A DNA stretch of 64,000 nt, taken from assembly GCA_031841125.1 (NCBI GenBank), contig CM063112.1, positions 60,999,722-61,063,721 of the forward strand. The letters run 5' to 3'. A program made the position numbers and the translations under genes. The stretch comes from Acanthococcus lagerstroemiae (lineage: Eukaryota > Arthropoda > Insecta > Hemiptera > Eriococcidae). Under the pieces are notes generated by a model that searched no databases, was not told where the DNA came from, and saw only the letters and a program-made list of their open reading frames with translations. Positions 49,101 to 59,764 of this stretch are shown here, piece after piece. Position 1 is the stretch's first letter. Each line of letters opens with the position of its first letter.

Positions 49101-52100
49101 TTCTTCAAAACTCCAGGTGTTATTCTCCGAGTGCTTTCGAAAAAATTCTCAAAGAAGTATCAGGAAATTTTCTCGAAGAATTTTTTGAAATTTGTCAGAA
49201 AACAATGGAGATTTTTTCTAAAGATTTTCGAAATTATGTATTGGAAATTTATTCCGAAAATCTACAATGAAACTGCTTAAAAATCATCAAAGATTTTTTC
49301 CGAAGATTTACGATGAAATTCTTCAAAAATTGGCGGGAAATTTTCTCCAAGAATGCTGATGAATTTTCTTGAAAAACATTGGACATTTTTTTCTCCAAGG
49401 TTTCGGATTAATTCCTTAGAAATCATTGGAGTGCCCCGAGCATTTTTGACGAAAATCTTTGAAAAGCATCAACATTTTCTCATAAGGACATCCTTCCAAA
49501 ATCATCAGAGATACTTCTGGATGATTCTTGATAAAATTGTTTGAAATCATTAAAGATTTTTCCTAAAATTTCCGACAAAATTCGCCTGAAACCATTGGAG
49601 ATATTTCTCAATGATGTCCGATGAAATTCTTCGGAGATTTAGAAAATTTTTCCCGAAGATTCTTGATAAAATTCTCCAAAAGCCATCGGAATTTTCCTCT
49701 AATATTTCCCATAAAATTCTTGTCGAAGAGATGACCGCTCGCCAGACGAAACAACGTGCAAGGTTTCGCGAAAAACTAGTTTTCCTACGGCGGGGCGGAA
49801 GGAAAACCGACTAATCCTGCATAGGCCATGCAAAAAATTATCGTTATCTCTCGCTTTCTAACGAAAAATGAAGAATTTCATACAATGCATTCTGTTTACT
49901 ACGCTGCACTTTGAAAAAGTTATGTTTGACGCCGTATTTGATAAACTCAATTGGGAAGTTAATATTGCCTAGGTAGCGCTAGTGTAACACACGAACACAA
50001 ACTAAGTAACGCTCAACACATCGTAAACGTCTCGGGGATTATTTCAGCTTCCCTATTCTTCTACATCAAAAATCGCGATTTTCAATTTCACGTAATTCCA
50101 TTTAAAAAATATCCATGGAGCACGGAGGTAATTCTTTTCTATTCTGATAGCTCAATGCTATTGCTGAAATTATTTCAACCAACTTTCTTTCAAAAACGAT
50201 TCTTATAACACGCCAAAGGCGTTAAAGATCACTCCTTTTACACATTTTCTATATGAACGAATTAAATTATCCGCCAGTTGCAGAAGCACGGCTACCAACA
50301 TAGGTACTTTTGGTTAACTTCCTAATTGTACAACAAAATATACTATGCAGAATTTTTGAATAAATTCAACGGCCAAACAAAAGAATTCAAGTATTTTTGT
50401 TACGGGGATATGTCCAACCTGTTTGTGTTTTCCCCCGTTTCCCCTTCCATATCCAATCACTGGAAAGGCAGATTCGATTGGTCAGTATGGCATCGGGAAC
50501 AGTTTGTGGCGAAGAAAGACGTAATGGGTTTATGCATGTTACTTTAAAAAATAGGAAAAATATTCCAGAATTCAAGTCAAAAAAATATTTTTTCAAATAA
50601 TTTCGCCTTACTTTTTTTTTAATTTAAAATAAACTATATTCAATTTTACTGATTTAATAGAAAAATTCGTTCGGAGTTCCAAAAAGAAAAAAGATTTTTA
50701 CGGGTTATAGTAAGCTTACAATATTAAGAGGAAGCCAAAATCTGAATGAAAAACGGAACATCACCACTAAATGTTTCTCCATGTTACCCCGTGTGAAACA
50801 TGTAGTACCATGAAAGAGTGAATTATTTAAATTTTTTTAAGGTTTCGAGACCTGTATTCTGCGTAAAAACTTGTTCAGCCTTCGTCTGCAGGCTATGTCC
50901 ACGAGCACTCGGGATTTGACAAAGTTTTGATGAAACATCATGGACAGTCAGCAGTTGCTCGTGTAGGGAAATGCCTCTCGTTTCCAGTTTTCGAGTTGTG
51001 TTAGGTAGGAAGGACAAGTAGGTTGAAATTAACGCGAGATCTGAGGCTAAATTTCTCTTGGTGGCAACCAGTGATTTCAGAGTTCGTGTCTGTTTGCAAT
51101 ACCAAATTTATTGTTGTGCGCTGATCATCGTTTTCGGTGTTATTCGGCATTCAGCTCTAATTTCGGTATTATTCGGCAAAATAAAATTTTTTCTCTGGCC
51201 TTGTATTACCCTGATTCGTGTTCATCTTTGACTACATCACATCTGCCCTTAAACAAACGCATTCGGTAAATGCCAGCAAATCCTAGCTCTACACATAACC
51301 TTTTTAGTTCTAATAATTAAGAGCAACAAAAAAGGTCATATTCAAGTATTGCCTATCTGTGAAATTGAAGGCGCTAAAGCACTTACAATAATTTGGCACT
51401 TTATAGCGCCTTCACTATTACAGATAGGAAAAATCTGTACATAACTCATTTTGTAGATCTCAATCATTACTACTGTTAAGGTTATATGTGACTTTTGTCC
51501 ATCTGCCATACTCAAGGCTCTATAAAGCGATAGAATATTGTACGTGCTTTAGCGCCTTCAATTTTACAGATAGGCAAAATTTGTATATGAACTAATTTGA
51601 AGTTCGCAATGAATTCTTTTTAAAAGATTATGTAGAAATTTTACAAAACCTACATTTTTAAGGCGATGCGTAACATCAGTTTTCAGCCCTATAGTACATA
51701 CATAACTTCCAAGGACAAATCCCTTAGGGAAAATTTACAAATTTAAAACATTTTTTCTTTATCAACGGCTACTTTTTAACAAGGTCGCGCGCAAAAGTTC
51801 GATTTTTTTTTAGCCTATGTATGATGATCCACCCTACTGATAAGTGCCACAAGTGTACGTAGAGTATAGCTGTAATAGAGGGCTCTAAGCTCTATTTGGA
51901 GACAGGAAAGGACAGTCGCCATTCTCTTTCCAGTTTGTTCGGTGAAATGAAAACAAATGCTCAACCGATTTTCTTAGCCTGAATCGAGCTATAAAGAAAA
52001 TGGCGGCTGTCTTTACCCGTACGAAGCACATAGAACCTTAGCTGGAAACCCGATTAGAAAATGTACAACGTACTTGACTGAGTCGAGTCCGATAGAATCC

Positions 52101-52117
52101 TCCAGTAATACCGACAT
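37143..52117 (-). CDS. SLC36-type proton-coupled amino acid transporter (pathetic-like), 481 aa
   Basis: Nine exons, 5' to 3': 52074-52117, 43594-43725, 43334-43484, 42543-42664, 42370-42454, 42008-42280, 37760-37938, 37507-37682, 37143-37426. Phases close to one 1446-nt frame. Exon 1 (MSVLLEDSIGLDSVK) is inferred: it lies 8.3 kb upstream but has a start codon, a GTACGT donor and the required phase. The other exons are clear. Family phrases include the first-helix motif LKGSLGTGILAMPDAFKNSG, YPDTMKYAL, TYQLGICCVYTVF, FALEAVGV-FLALENNMKNP and YVPVDILW. About eleven hydrophobic helices span the protein. Members carry small amino acids with protons at plasma or lysosomal membranes, and Drosophila relatives support TORC1-linked growth. 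The exact substrate is not predictable. Introns 1 and 6 are swollen by mobile elements. Confidence 0.9.
38374..38582. repeat. Palindromic MITE in transporter intron 6
   Basis: ATCAAAACTCACGTTTGCC on the left mirrors GGCAAATGTGTGTTTTGAT on the right, and GCAGCAAAGATATTCCTGCA mirrors TGCAGGAATATCTTTGCTGC. The arms are about 95 bases with few mismatches and a short loop. A TTAA-like or T-rich target is possible; the duplication is not clear. Confidence 0.85.
38930..39935. other. GC-richer block in intron 6, unclassified
   Basis: This stretch, especially 39370-39935, has markedly higher GC than the surrounding intron and many short open frames in both strands. It looks like an old imported or repeat sequence (LTR or decayed element), but no protein motif, terminal repeat or target duplication is readable. 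Confidence 0.3.
40289..40569. mobile_element. MITE in transporter intron 6
   Basis: The ends are CAGGGTAGCCACTACTTTTT and CCAGAAAGTGGTTACCCTG, with T-rich subterminal TTTTCCCTGACTTT words inverted inside. AATTA directly abuts both ends (40284-40288, 40570-40574). An hAT-like terminus is likely, but the duplication is shorter than 8 bases as seen. Confidence 0.75.
40740..41055. repeat. GGAGCCGGAG-type repeat
   Basis: This repeats words such as GGCTCCAGCTACGGCTCTAG, GAGCTGGAGCCGGAGTT and TCCGAGCTTCAGCTCCGG. It is the same family as 14500-15062. Confidence 0.5.
42840..43165. repeat. Two-unit tandem duplication in transporter intron 3
   Basis: AACTTGAC, a short gap, CAATTTT, CAGTGGACAAATTT-like and TTTGGC blocks occur twice about 150 bases apart (from 42849 and 43000). 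The copies are diverged. Confidence 0.5.
45101..45326 (-). mobile_element. tRNA-derived SINE with 19-bp target duplication
   Basis: On the minus strand the element starts GGTCTGGTTGGCCGAGTGG (A box) and contains GGTTCGAGCCC (B box), the internal RNA polymerase III promoter of a tRNA. About 150 bases of unrelated body follow. It is flanked by CCTCCGAACTTGGACGTCT and CCTCTGAACTTGGACGTCT (45082-45100, 45327-45345), one mismatch in 19. A 30-base segment (45204-45233) is tandemly duplicated at 45234-45263. It lies in transporter intron 1. A second copy is at 54288. Confidence 0.88.
45740..46380. repeat. GAGTCTTAAAA minisatellite
   Basis: Imperfect units of about 15-30 bases built on AGTCTTGAAGAGTTTTAA/GAGTCTTAAAAA run throughout. 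The same motif occurs reversed at 61600-61800 (TTCAAGACTCTTCAAGACTC). It appears ancient and diverged, with no coding content. Confidence 0.65.
46400..47738. other. Transporter intron 1, no feature recognised
   Basis: AT-rich DNA with no exon, no repeat boundary and no RNA gene that I can see. A minus-strand frame of 69 codons at 46745-46954 is unlike any known family. Confidence 0.4.
47739..51836. mobile_element. 4.1 kb element with ~400-bp terminal inverted repeats
   Basis: It begins TAGGGTGAATCG and ends GATCCACCCTA. Inverted similarity extends several hundred bases inward, through AAATTTGTAAATTTTCCC, GAAGTTATGTATGTACT and CAGATAGGCAAAA. Flanks CTGATGAG and CTGATAAG (47731-47738, 51837-51844) are a likely 8-bp target duplication with one mismatch. 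Each arm contains one or more hairpin units of TTGAAGGCGCTAAAGC paired with CTTTATAGCGCCTTCA. The core holds a minisatellite and no transposase. The superfamily is undetermined; Mutator-like or foldback are possible. Confidence 0.75.
48660..49740. repeat. Degenerate minisatellite GAAATTCTTCAAAAATCATCGG
   Basis: Units of about 60-70 bases share GATGAAATTCTTC, AAATCATTGGAGATTTT, TTTTCCGAAGATTTTC words, repeated some fifteen times with much drift. A short related stretch occurs at 13300-13460. It occupies the core of the 4.1 kb element. Confidence 0.65.
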
Positions 52118-52900
52118 AATTGCAGTCGATTAGGTACCTGGAACACACAACAAAAGTCGATCAATCATTTATCCTCGTGAAAATACGGTGAAGCACTTGA
52201 TGCAAAACTAACTTTGCTAAAACTCAACCACGCAAGAACACAATTTCGGCGAGCGATTTTTACAGCTCTCAACTTTACCGCGTGCACTGCCATCGACAGT
52301 TCTATCCGACACACATTTTCGCGGCCGAGCTCGCGCCTCTTCTACACGAACATACACATAAGTTCGTGGAAACAGCCATACAAACAACGGCTGTTATCGG
52401 GAAACTCGTCGGCTAATCAGCCAAATTACACGACCCGATAATTATTCTGATGTTCATTGGTTAGGATTGCGCACTCTGATACTCGTTTAACCTTTGCTCC
52501 ACGCGGTTTACATTTACAGTCAACATCCAGCCGACATCAATTTGAACACTCGAGAAGCAAACTAATTGACAGCAATGCAAATTGACCTTTTTTCATGTAT
52601 GAGCATTTCCTCGTGCTCTCCTCGCAGCTCAACAAAGCACGAGAATTACGCAGCCGCGGTTACGACGAACAACTGGTTCAGTGATCGAGGAGACAAGACC
52701 CCAGGCAACGTCTACTAGGTATTGGGTCAGGGTGTCTAACAAAATCGAATTTTGAAAATAAATTACCTTTTCCCTCCCAGTTTGCTATTCGGACTCGTAA
52801 AGATTCAACAGCAAAGTAGTTGACATCTGGCGGAATTTTTTGCAACTTGCATGTAGGTGAAAATAATGGAGCGCTGTTACTAAGGCAGCTATAAACATGA
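52118..52900 (-). promoter_or_regulatory. Presumed upstream region of the transporter gene
   Basis: A minus-strand acceptor (GTGTGTTCCAG, ending near 52138) lies just before the inferred start codon, so a non-coding first exon and promoter should lie at about 52.2-52.7 kb. This stretch is somewhat GC-richer than its surroundings and free of recognised repeats until 52900. The assignment depends on the inferred exon 1. Confidence 0.35.
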
Positions 52901-53026
52901 GTATGGAAATACGCCATCTTTGGTTGTTCCGCGTCTGTCTATGCCAAACCGACAACGTGGTACGCTCCGCATAGTCAATTCGGCATCGACGGACGCGAAA
53001 TAACCAAAGATGGCGTATTTCCATAC
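52901..53026. repeat. Short palindromic MITE
   Basis: GTATGGAAATACGCCATCTT at the left mirrors AAGATGGCGTATTTCCATAC at the right, continuing into TTGGTTGTTCCGCGTC/GACGCGAAATAACCAA for about 35 paired bases. The element is 126 bp and has no coding content. Confidence 0.85.
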
Positions 53027-53029
53027 CTG

Positions 53030-54270
53030 GGGTTACACGTGCTCTACTGTTACACGCACTACTACTAACACACACAGCCTGCAGTTCTTATCTATTGTGC
53101 TTAGATCCATTTTACCTACATAGAATTGACAAGAGAGAGTTACGATGCTAGCGCGCCACCATTCTGACAAATCCAAATGTCTAAATGGTAAATGCGGAAA
53201 ATATGCGCCAAAACTGTAAAATATGCAGGATGCATGAATATGTAAACACAATATGGGTATCAAAAGGAAAATTAAGTTGGACACACTGATGGCTGTATTT
53301 TAGAACGTTCCAGTTTTTTCACTAAAGACTTAAGGATGAAAAAAGTGAACTTAAGTAACCTGTTTCTAAAATACAGACATGAGACAATTTTTATTAGGCC
53401 GAGCCTATTGCAATCGAAACTTCAATTCTTTGTTCCAGTTCAGCTCACGACGTCACTGAAGTGAATTCAGTTTCGTTCAGTTTTGCACCATTTCAGATGT
53501 GTCGACCTGATTCTTCTTCTTTTTACTAAGTCACAGTTCAGGAAAAAAAATCACTGGGTCAAGAAGATGATTTATTTTTATGAAAAATTGAATATGAAAA
53601 TTTTTATACATAGCAAGAATCGATTTTCTGAACGCCCAATTGATCCCGGTTCTTTTTTCTTTTTCAGTAGTGGCCGTAACTGTCTTCCATTATTATCAAA
53701 AGAATTTCACTTGTTCATCTATTAGCAACTGTAAGCAAATAATTTTTCCATTACTGCAGAATCGGCAATTTTCATATGAAATTCCTCTTTTTCTGTTCGA
53801 GGAAACGAGCTAGGAGCTACCATAATTTCTTCAAATGTAAAAGCAGGCAGACATATGTTGCCTATTTACCCCGTCGAAGGGGAGTCTTGTTTTTTAAGAC
53901 ACTCTAGATTGACACTGCGATGTCAGTCAGTGACTCCAGGGAGATGGTTCCCAAAAGTAAGTCAGGATTGACGGAGGTGAAATTCAACCTGGTAATATAC
54001 AAATTCTCGAGGTCGCTGAATTAGATTTCGAAGATGATTTAGATCCGACATATTAGGGTTCAACCAAATAAGATTCCAATCCCACTGGATAGGTTTATGG
54101 CTAAATAATGATCATTCCATTGAGACTTTCAATTTATATGTTTTCGAGATCGCTCAGTCAAATTTTGAAAGCAAATTTTAGATCCGACTCACGGAGTCTC
54201 ACCAAAGGGGGTTCCGGCTAAATAATGGTCATTATCTTGAAACTGTGTGTTCATTCATACGTGTTTACGG
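53030..54270. other. Intergenic with a ~125-bp tandem unit
   Basis: From 53990 to 54245 two or three diverged units share GAGGTCGCT, AGATCCGAC, GGCTAAATAATG and ATCATT blocks about 125 bases apart. The rest has no recognisable gene or element. Confidence 0.45.
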
Positions 54271-54287
54271 AGCTGCATTCACTGCTC

Positions 54288-54502
54288 ATTTGTAATTTAT
54301 CCTTCTCAACCCACGCCCTGGAATCCGCCCTTTCGAGCAATACTTCAGAGGCATCGTGGAGGCTGTTAGGGCTGTCTTAGCACTCTTCTCTTTTTGCCGA
54401 AAACCCGGCCTAGGTCGAAATGCAGCGAGTCGCTACGTAGACTCGAACCCAGGACATCCGGATTCCGAGACCAGCGCGCTATCCACTCGGTCAACCAGAC
54501 CC
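54288..54502 (-). mobile_element. tRNA-derived SINE, second copy
   Basis: The same family as 45101-45326: minus-strand GGTCTGGTTGACCGAGTGG and GGTTCGAGTC boxes, then the shared CGACCTAGGCCG body. The 3' tail ends in GAAGGATAAATTACAAA. A 15-base duplication flanks it (CTGCATTCACTGCTC at 54273 and CTGCATTCAATGCTA at 54503). This copy lacks the 30-base internal duplication. Confidence 0.85.
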
Positions 54503-54869
54503 CTGCATTCAATGCTATGAGTAAAATTTTAGATAAAATCCGTCGATATGCCACCACAGGGAGCGAAAATTGGAAAATAGTTTAATTTTCGATGTGATAG
54601 CACATCGAATAATTTATTATTAGATGGACATCAGTTTTTGGCTTTAGCTCCCACCGAAACATGGTCCATTTTTGAGCAATACTGTTTCCTGTTTGATCTA
54701 CTAACAACACGGCTGCAGACTGTAGTCGCGCAGGGCGCAGCACAGATCAAGATCAATGAACACATGGCTGGAAGAAAAAAAAATTCCATGGAAATGTCAA
54801 CCACTGAACTGAATTGTCACCATGAAGAGCTAAATCATACGGACTGGCTTCGTGTCGGGGTGGGGGCAT

Positions 54870-55760
54870 GAAATCATTACTCGGCCACGTGTACGCTGAT
54901 ATCTTCAGCGCAACTGATTGGCCTCGGACTTCCGATGGGCAATGTCCGCGGTCCACTAATATGTCTCTCTTTTCTTCCTCGGCGGACCACGGCGGGGCAT
55001 CGCGGCGTTGCAGACGGCAGCTACTCTTCGGTGTAGCTTCTCCGCCGCCTCTTCTGCCTCTTCTCTGCCCCAGCTGCTCGCTAGCAAGGCTGCTTCCAGC
55101 TTGTCCTTGACCAGCTTGCTAGTCGCCCATCTTCCCAGCTTCCTAGGTGATGTAGTTGTGATCGCTTCCCGACTCCTCTTCCAGTACCGCCCAGCCCTGG
55201 ATATGGCGGGCTAGGCATTCTGGGGCAAACGTCACATCGATGTTCGACCCATACCCTTGATGGAAGCGGGTATAGGCGACGCTGTTGTTCACGGGCACCA
55301 GGCGGCTGCTCGTCGCAAGCCCGCCCAGCAGCGCTCCTTTCACGTCTGTGCGGCCGGCGAACCACCCTTCTGATTTGGCACTGAAGTCGCCGGCCACTAT
55401 CATCTTGCCTCCCCTGGAAGTGCTCCTCTCCAGCTACGGTAGGCCTGGAATTCTGCCGGCGGTCTGTTGGGGGAGAAGGAACAGCTGTATACCCTTACTT
55501 CCCCAATCTCCACGGCGACATACCCGTCGCCTCTCTCTACCTTGCTCGGACCTAAGGGACAGTCGGGACTCACACCAATGGCCACTAAGCCAGTATGGTC
55601 TGTCTGCCATCCCACAACATCTTCCAACTTGTAGGGTTCGCTCACAATTGCCACATCTATCCCACCGTGCCACAGCCTCGAATAACAAATCCTGAGCCAC
55701 CCTACAATGGTTCAGATTTATCTGCAGCACAGAAAGGGTCACCGGTAGCTGCCTCGTCAC
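54870..55760 (-). pseudogene. R1-like non-LTR retrotransposon, endonuclease region remnant
   Basis: Across frames the minus strand gives ordered pieces of an R1-clade ORF2. They are LQINLNHCRVAQDLLFEA, VAIVSEPYKL, GDGYVAVEIGEVRVYSCSF, MIVAGDFSAKSEGW, SGSDHNYIT, then RVAAVCNAAMPRR and a short WT.DI phrase. The first five belong to the AP-type endonuclease, including the conserved GDF.A.S and SDH motifs. The last lie between endonuclease and reverse transcriptase. At least three frameshifts and a stop interrupt it, and no reverse transcriptase follows, so it is a dead fragment. GC content is higher than the neighbours. Confidence 0.85.
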
Positions 55761-55929
55761 GTTCGTCGTCGTCTTCCATCGCTCGTTGGCTTCGCCTGGC
55801 AACCGCGTCCTCCTAGTGCATGCCTGCTATCGGCCCCGTAGAGAGAAAAAGAGGACCGGGGGCATTTCCACGGGAGTTCATTTTTTTTCTTTTGACAGAT
55901 GAGAGAAAATTATAAGCTACGGGATAAGA

Positions 55930-56450
55930 GGGTTTCTTTCATATGGTGTAAGGAATGATTGCTGATTTGATGTACAGTATGATGTACCACTGCTACATGG
56001 CCGCTCTCTCCGCAGCAGTAGCACGGAATAAATAGTATCATGTATATCTCTTAGAAATTCATTGACCTTCTAATCAGCTGCTTAATTGCCTGCCTCATAA
56101 CCATTATCAACAGTATGTAACGAACATGTTCCTACATCTAATAATTTGTAAGGCGTAATTCCTGTTAATTCGTCGTATAATTCAAAATTAACATTAGGTC
56201 CATTTAACGCTAACTGATAACAGCTGTATATTAAACAGATTCAATTCCAAGTTTTTCAAACCACTAACAAGAGTTTTTTGCAATTCTTCTGCATTGCCTC
56301 TGGTTGGAAATAACGGGCAAAAATATTTTGTTTTTACTTCCTGATCTGTGTCATTCCAGAAACAAACAACTACATCCATTTGAGATTTTACACTAATAGT
56401 ATTTAAACGTTCACCCACAGAAATCGCGTAATTTTCAACACTTCTCACTT
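55930..56450 (-). pseudogene. hAT-like transposase remnant
   Basis: In successive frames the minus strand reads VKSQMDVVVCFWND, EVKTKYFCPLF, NAEELQKTL, then NVNFELYDELTG and LLDVGTCSLHTVDNGYEAG. This follows the order of the RNase-H-fold part of hAT-like transposases common in arthropod genomes (QMDI.VR..D, Y....F..H.TAED, DGPNVN, LDIG.CSLH.VH.....G). A frameshift separates the two halves and flanking parts are unreadable, so it is inactive. I infer the family from motif order only. Confidence 0.6.
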
Positions 56451-56459
56451 CATTGATTA

Positions 56460-57660
56460 CTTGATTTTGAAAAAACGGTCCTCTCACATTGAACGCAGAG
56501 TGTTAAAAAATGCGCGCGGCAACATAATACTTGATTATTGGGGAAATGATATTGGGTCTTTCGGAACAAATCATGAAAAATCGGAACATTTTCGACATTT
56601 TGGAACACATTTTTGAAAATCGGAAGATTTTTGGAATTTCTGTACAGTTCGGAACTGGTAGACATCCTGGTTTTTAGAAATTAAGCTTGTAGGGTTGTGA
56701 AATTGAGCAGTCATGGCTCTAGCTGCGGCTTGAAACTACTCATTAGGCTTTGGCAGAAACTGGACTTTTCGACCTCGTGATCAACAAAATGCCAAATTCC
56801 CAAATTACAGCCTTGGCTTCGACTCCAGCTTCAAACAAAAGCATATTCACGATTAAAAATTCAGATAAAATTACTGTGTCGGCATCTTTCGGCATCCAGA
56901 TTCGGCGTGAGTTTGGCCACCCAAGATTTTTAGACCAGAAGATACTCAATTTCTCGAAATAGAAGAAAATTATTGTTGTGGCTGCATTTCTCATTGCCCT
57001 CTTCCCTACCAGTGACCACGACCAATGTAACGAAGTACTAAAAAACCTGGAGAAAATAACGACACATTTGGAAGTGCTCCCACAGCGGAATATATATTAA
57101 ACTTAATGAGATTGCAAAACTGGAATGAAGATGAAATATCATACGTTTGATAATGAAGTGAGAATGCGAAACCGTTGCACGCTCCGTTCCAATACCGGCT
57201 AAAGAAGGAGACTGGTTAAGTATAAGCGCGAATAATTAAATCCTAATTGTCGGTTACTCGCAGGTGATTCTTATGAACGGAAAAGGTAAACGACCTTATT
57301 TTGTGCGACGAGCACGCAGCATGCATGAAAAGATATCACGAGGAGCACTTCCAAACCATTCACAAAATATTTGTAATTTACCTTTCTTGTATTATGCTCG
57401 GTTCGAAAATATCGCGTCCACCGTCACCGCACCCAATTTCTTATGTGGACAGGAAACCGAAAGTCCAATTTAACGTTCAAATTTTAAAATAATGTTCGAA
57501 TATCAGCTGGCACACTAAACATATATTTTTACTTCATGATTTCCGCTAAAGAACATTAACTACCTGACACCGATATTATTTTCAAGTGTCAACTATAACG
57601 TTCAATATTTTAATAATTTCGGTTACAATTTCGATTTTCTCACTGGCGAGAGCAGAATAT
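56460..57660. other. Intergenic, no gene recognised
   Basis: 56710-56830 has the GGCTTCGACTCCAGCTTC composition of the GGAGCCGGAG repeat family. Around 57260-57490 two overlapping frames of 60-70 codons are open but unlike any family I know, and I find no coherent splice model. Confidence 0.4.
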
Positions 57661-57665
57661 TCAAG

Positions 57666-58026
57666 CCCGATGCGCAATCAGTTACCCTCTCGTTACCCAG
57701 TTACCCGCGGAGAAATTACCCATTTATTACCCTCGGACTACCCTCAGATTACCCTTGTTCCCCTTTAGTTACCCGGGTAACTGGCGGAATGCTACGCAGT
57801 TAGTTACCCTCTAGTTACCCGAGACGAAAAGGTTACCCATTTGTTACCCTCGGTCACCTTCAGATTACCCTTAATCCCTATAGTTACCCAGGTAACTGGC
57901 GGAATACTACGCAATTAGTTACCCTCTAGTTACCCGCGGCGGACAAGTTACCCATTGGTTACCCTCAGAGTACCCTTGTTCCCCTTTAGTGTCCCGGGTA
58001 ACTGGTGGGATTTTGCGCATCAGGGG
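57666..58026. mobile_element. Short element carrying TTACCC-rich tandem repeats
   Basis: The left end CCCGATGCGCAATCAGTTAC mirrors the right end CTGGTGGGATTTTGCGCATC plus AGGG. Between them about three units of about 118 bases repeat, each with GTTACCCTCTAGTTACCCG, GTTACCCATTTGTTACCCTC, CAGATTACCCTT and GTTACCCGGGTAACTGGCGG. The unit includes a short palindrome (GTTACCCGGGTAAC). It has no coding content. Confidence 0.75.
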
Positions 58027-58731
58027 GGGGCGTACATTGAGGCACGTGAGGCATATTTACATCGAGCACGTGAACACATTCTGATAAGCATACCAATCAA
58101 ACTTTAGAACTGGATTTGAAGAGTGAATACGAAAAATAATGATCGAGTGTTTACAGCCGGTATACCAACTCGAGTACTACCCGATTACACTGATTTGTTT
58201 ATTTAATCCACAACTCCACTAATCATCGGTCTGAGATCGACTCATTTCAAAAGCAGGTCAGGATACGAAGCACAAACATGAAGACAGAATCAAATTTTGA
58301 GTAAGGTTGCTCTTTCAGGAGATTGTTAGGCTGGAAGGCTAACTCTGGTAACATTGCACACAAGGCTAACATGTTGAAATTGACGTACTTGGTCTAGCTC
58401 TCTCATGGGGACAACTCGGTGTTTAGTATTTTACTCAAAAACTACCGAGTTAATTAGAAAATCGAAAATACCTAAAATTAAAGCGCGAGAACTTCTCTAT
58501 CTAAATAGGTCAGTAAACTTTTTTAAAATATGGATTCACCTAGAAAATCAGCGTTCATACCGTTGCCAAACTGATAATAAATTATAGAAGGCTGCACCTA
58601 CACCAGATACGTGGTTGATGGTATAGCCGCTGTTCATACCATGTGCCATGGAAAAATCAACCTTTACACTGTTGCCAAACTGATGATCAGAGAAGGCTGC
58701 AACTACAGATACGTGGTTGATGGACTCAGGG

Positions 58732-59310
58732 CAGAGATGGGCGTCGTTCACTATTTAATGAACTTGCTCTTGCTCTTTTCCATTTTTAGTGAACTAGTTC
58801 TAGCTCTTGTTCACTTGGTCTCCCGACTGTTCTAGTTCATGGTTTGTTCATTAAGAAGAACCTTTGCTCTTGGTCTTGCTAATTTAAAATTTGAGTTGTG
58901 GCATAAGAAAATCGCGAACGGAGTGAGCAAAAAGTTTTTTGGATAGCCTACAACTGGAAACTAGGCTGTTATCCAAACAATTTATTTAAATCCCTATTGA
59001 AATCCTAAGCGCTTGTTGATTAAAATTTAAACATAAAAGAAAAATTCAATAATATTATAATTTGTAATTGTAACTCTGAAACCATTATGAAATTTGAAAC
59101 TAGAGTCTGGAAAATGAAATATACAAGAAAAAGCCCCCCAAAAAACGAAAATGAAAAAATAGATGAACAAAGAATGAACAAGTTGATCAGGTCCAAAATC
59201 GGTGAACTAGTTCTTGTTCTTTTTTTTGGGGGGGGGGGGATGAACTAGTTCAGAACTAAGTTCCCAAAATGAACAAGAGCATGAAACTGTTCTCAGAGCA
59301 CCCATCTCTG
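58732..59310. mobile_element. hAT-type element with perfect 8-bp target duplication
   Basis: The ends are CAGAGATGGGC and GCACCCATCTCTG. ACTCAGGG flanks both sides (58724-58731, 59311-59318). Subterminal GTTCATT/GAACTAGTTC words are abundant in both orientations. The 579-bp body has no transposase, so it is non-autonomous. Confidence 0.92.
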
Positions 59311-59764
59311 ACTCAGGGTGTCTACCAAATACGAATTTTCCAAACGCATGACCTTGTGTAACTTTTGTACAACTTTTTTTCGGAGCATGCCAATTGCAAG
59401 CATAATGAATGAATTATTGCAAAGAATGCAACAAAGAACACAATTATTTTGACATTTTCATGTCTTTACTTTGGCACACAAACCGGAAAAACGTTACTTT
59501 TACGCGTTACATTTGAAAAGGAATGAAATAATCATTTCCATGGAAATTTATTTTCACATTTCTTTCTTACTGGCACTCGCCATGTATAACAACGGGAAAT
59601 AGTACATTTGAGAGGACGAAAAGGTGACGAAGAATTATCATTCCAGGAACGTTTGACATTTGTCTTCGCACACAACGAAAAGGTTACTTGAGTGTACAAA
59701 AAAGCGTCAAAAATAATATACTACTGTGACTGATCAAGACTCATCGCCAACGAGTACCACACGC

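Noticed and set aside
57690..58010. Interstitial telomere
   Set aside because: TTACCC occurs within 118-bp units with other sequence, not as a pure short tandem array, and the block has its own inverted ends.
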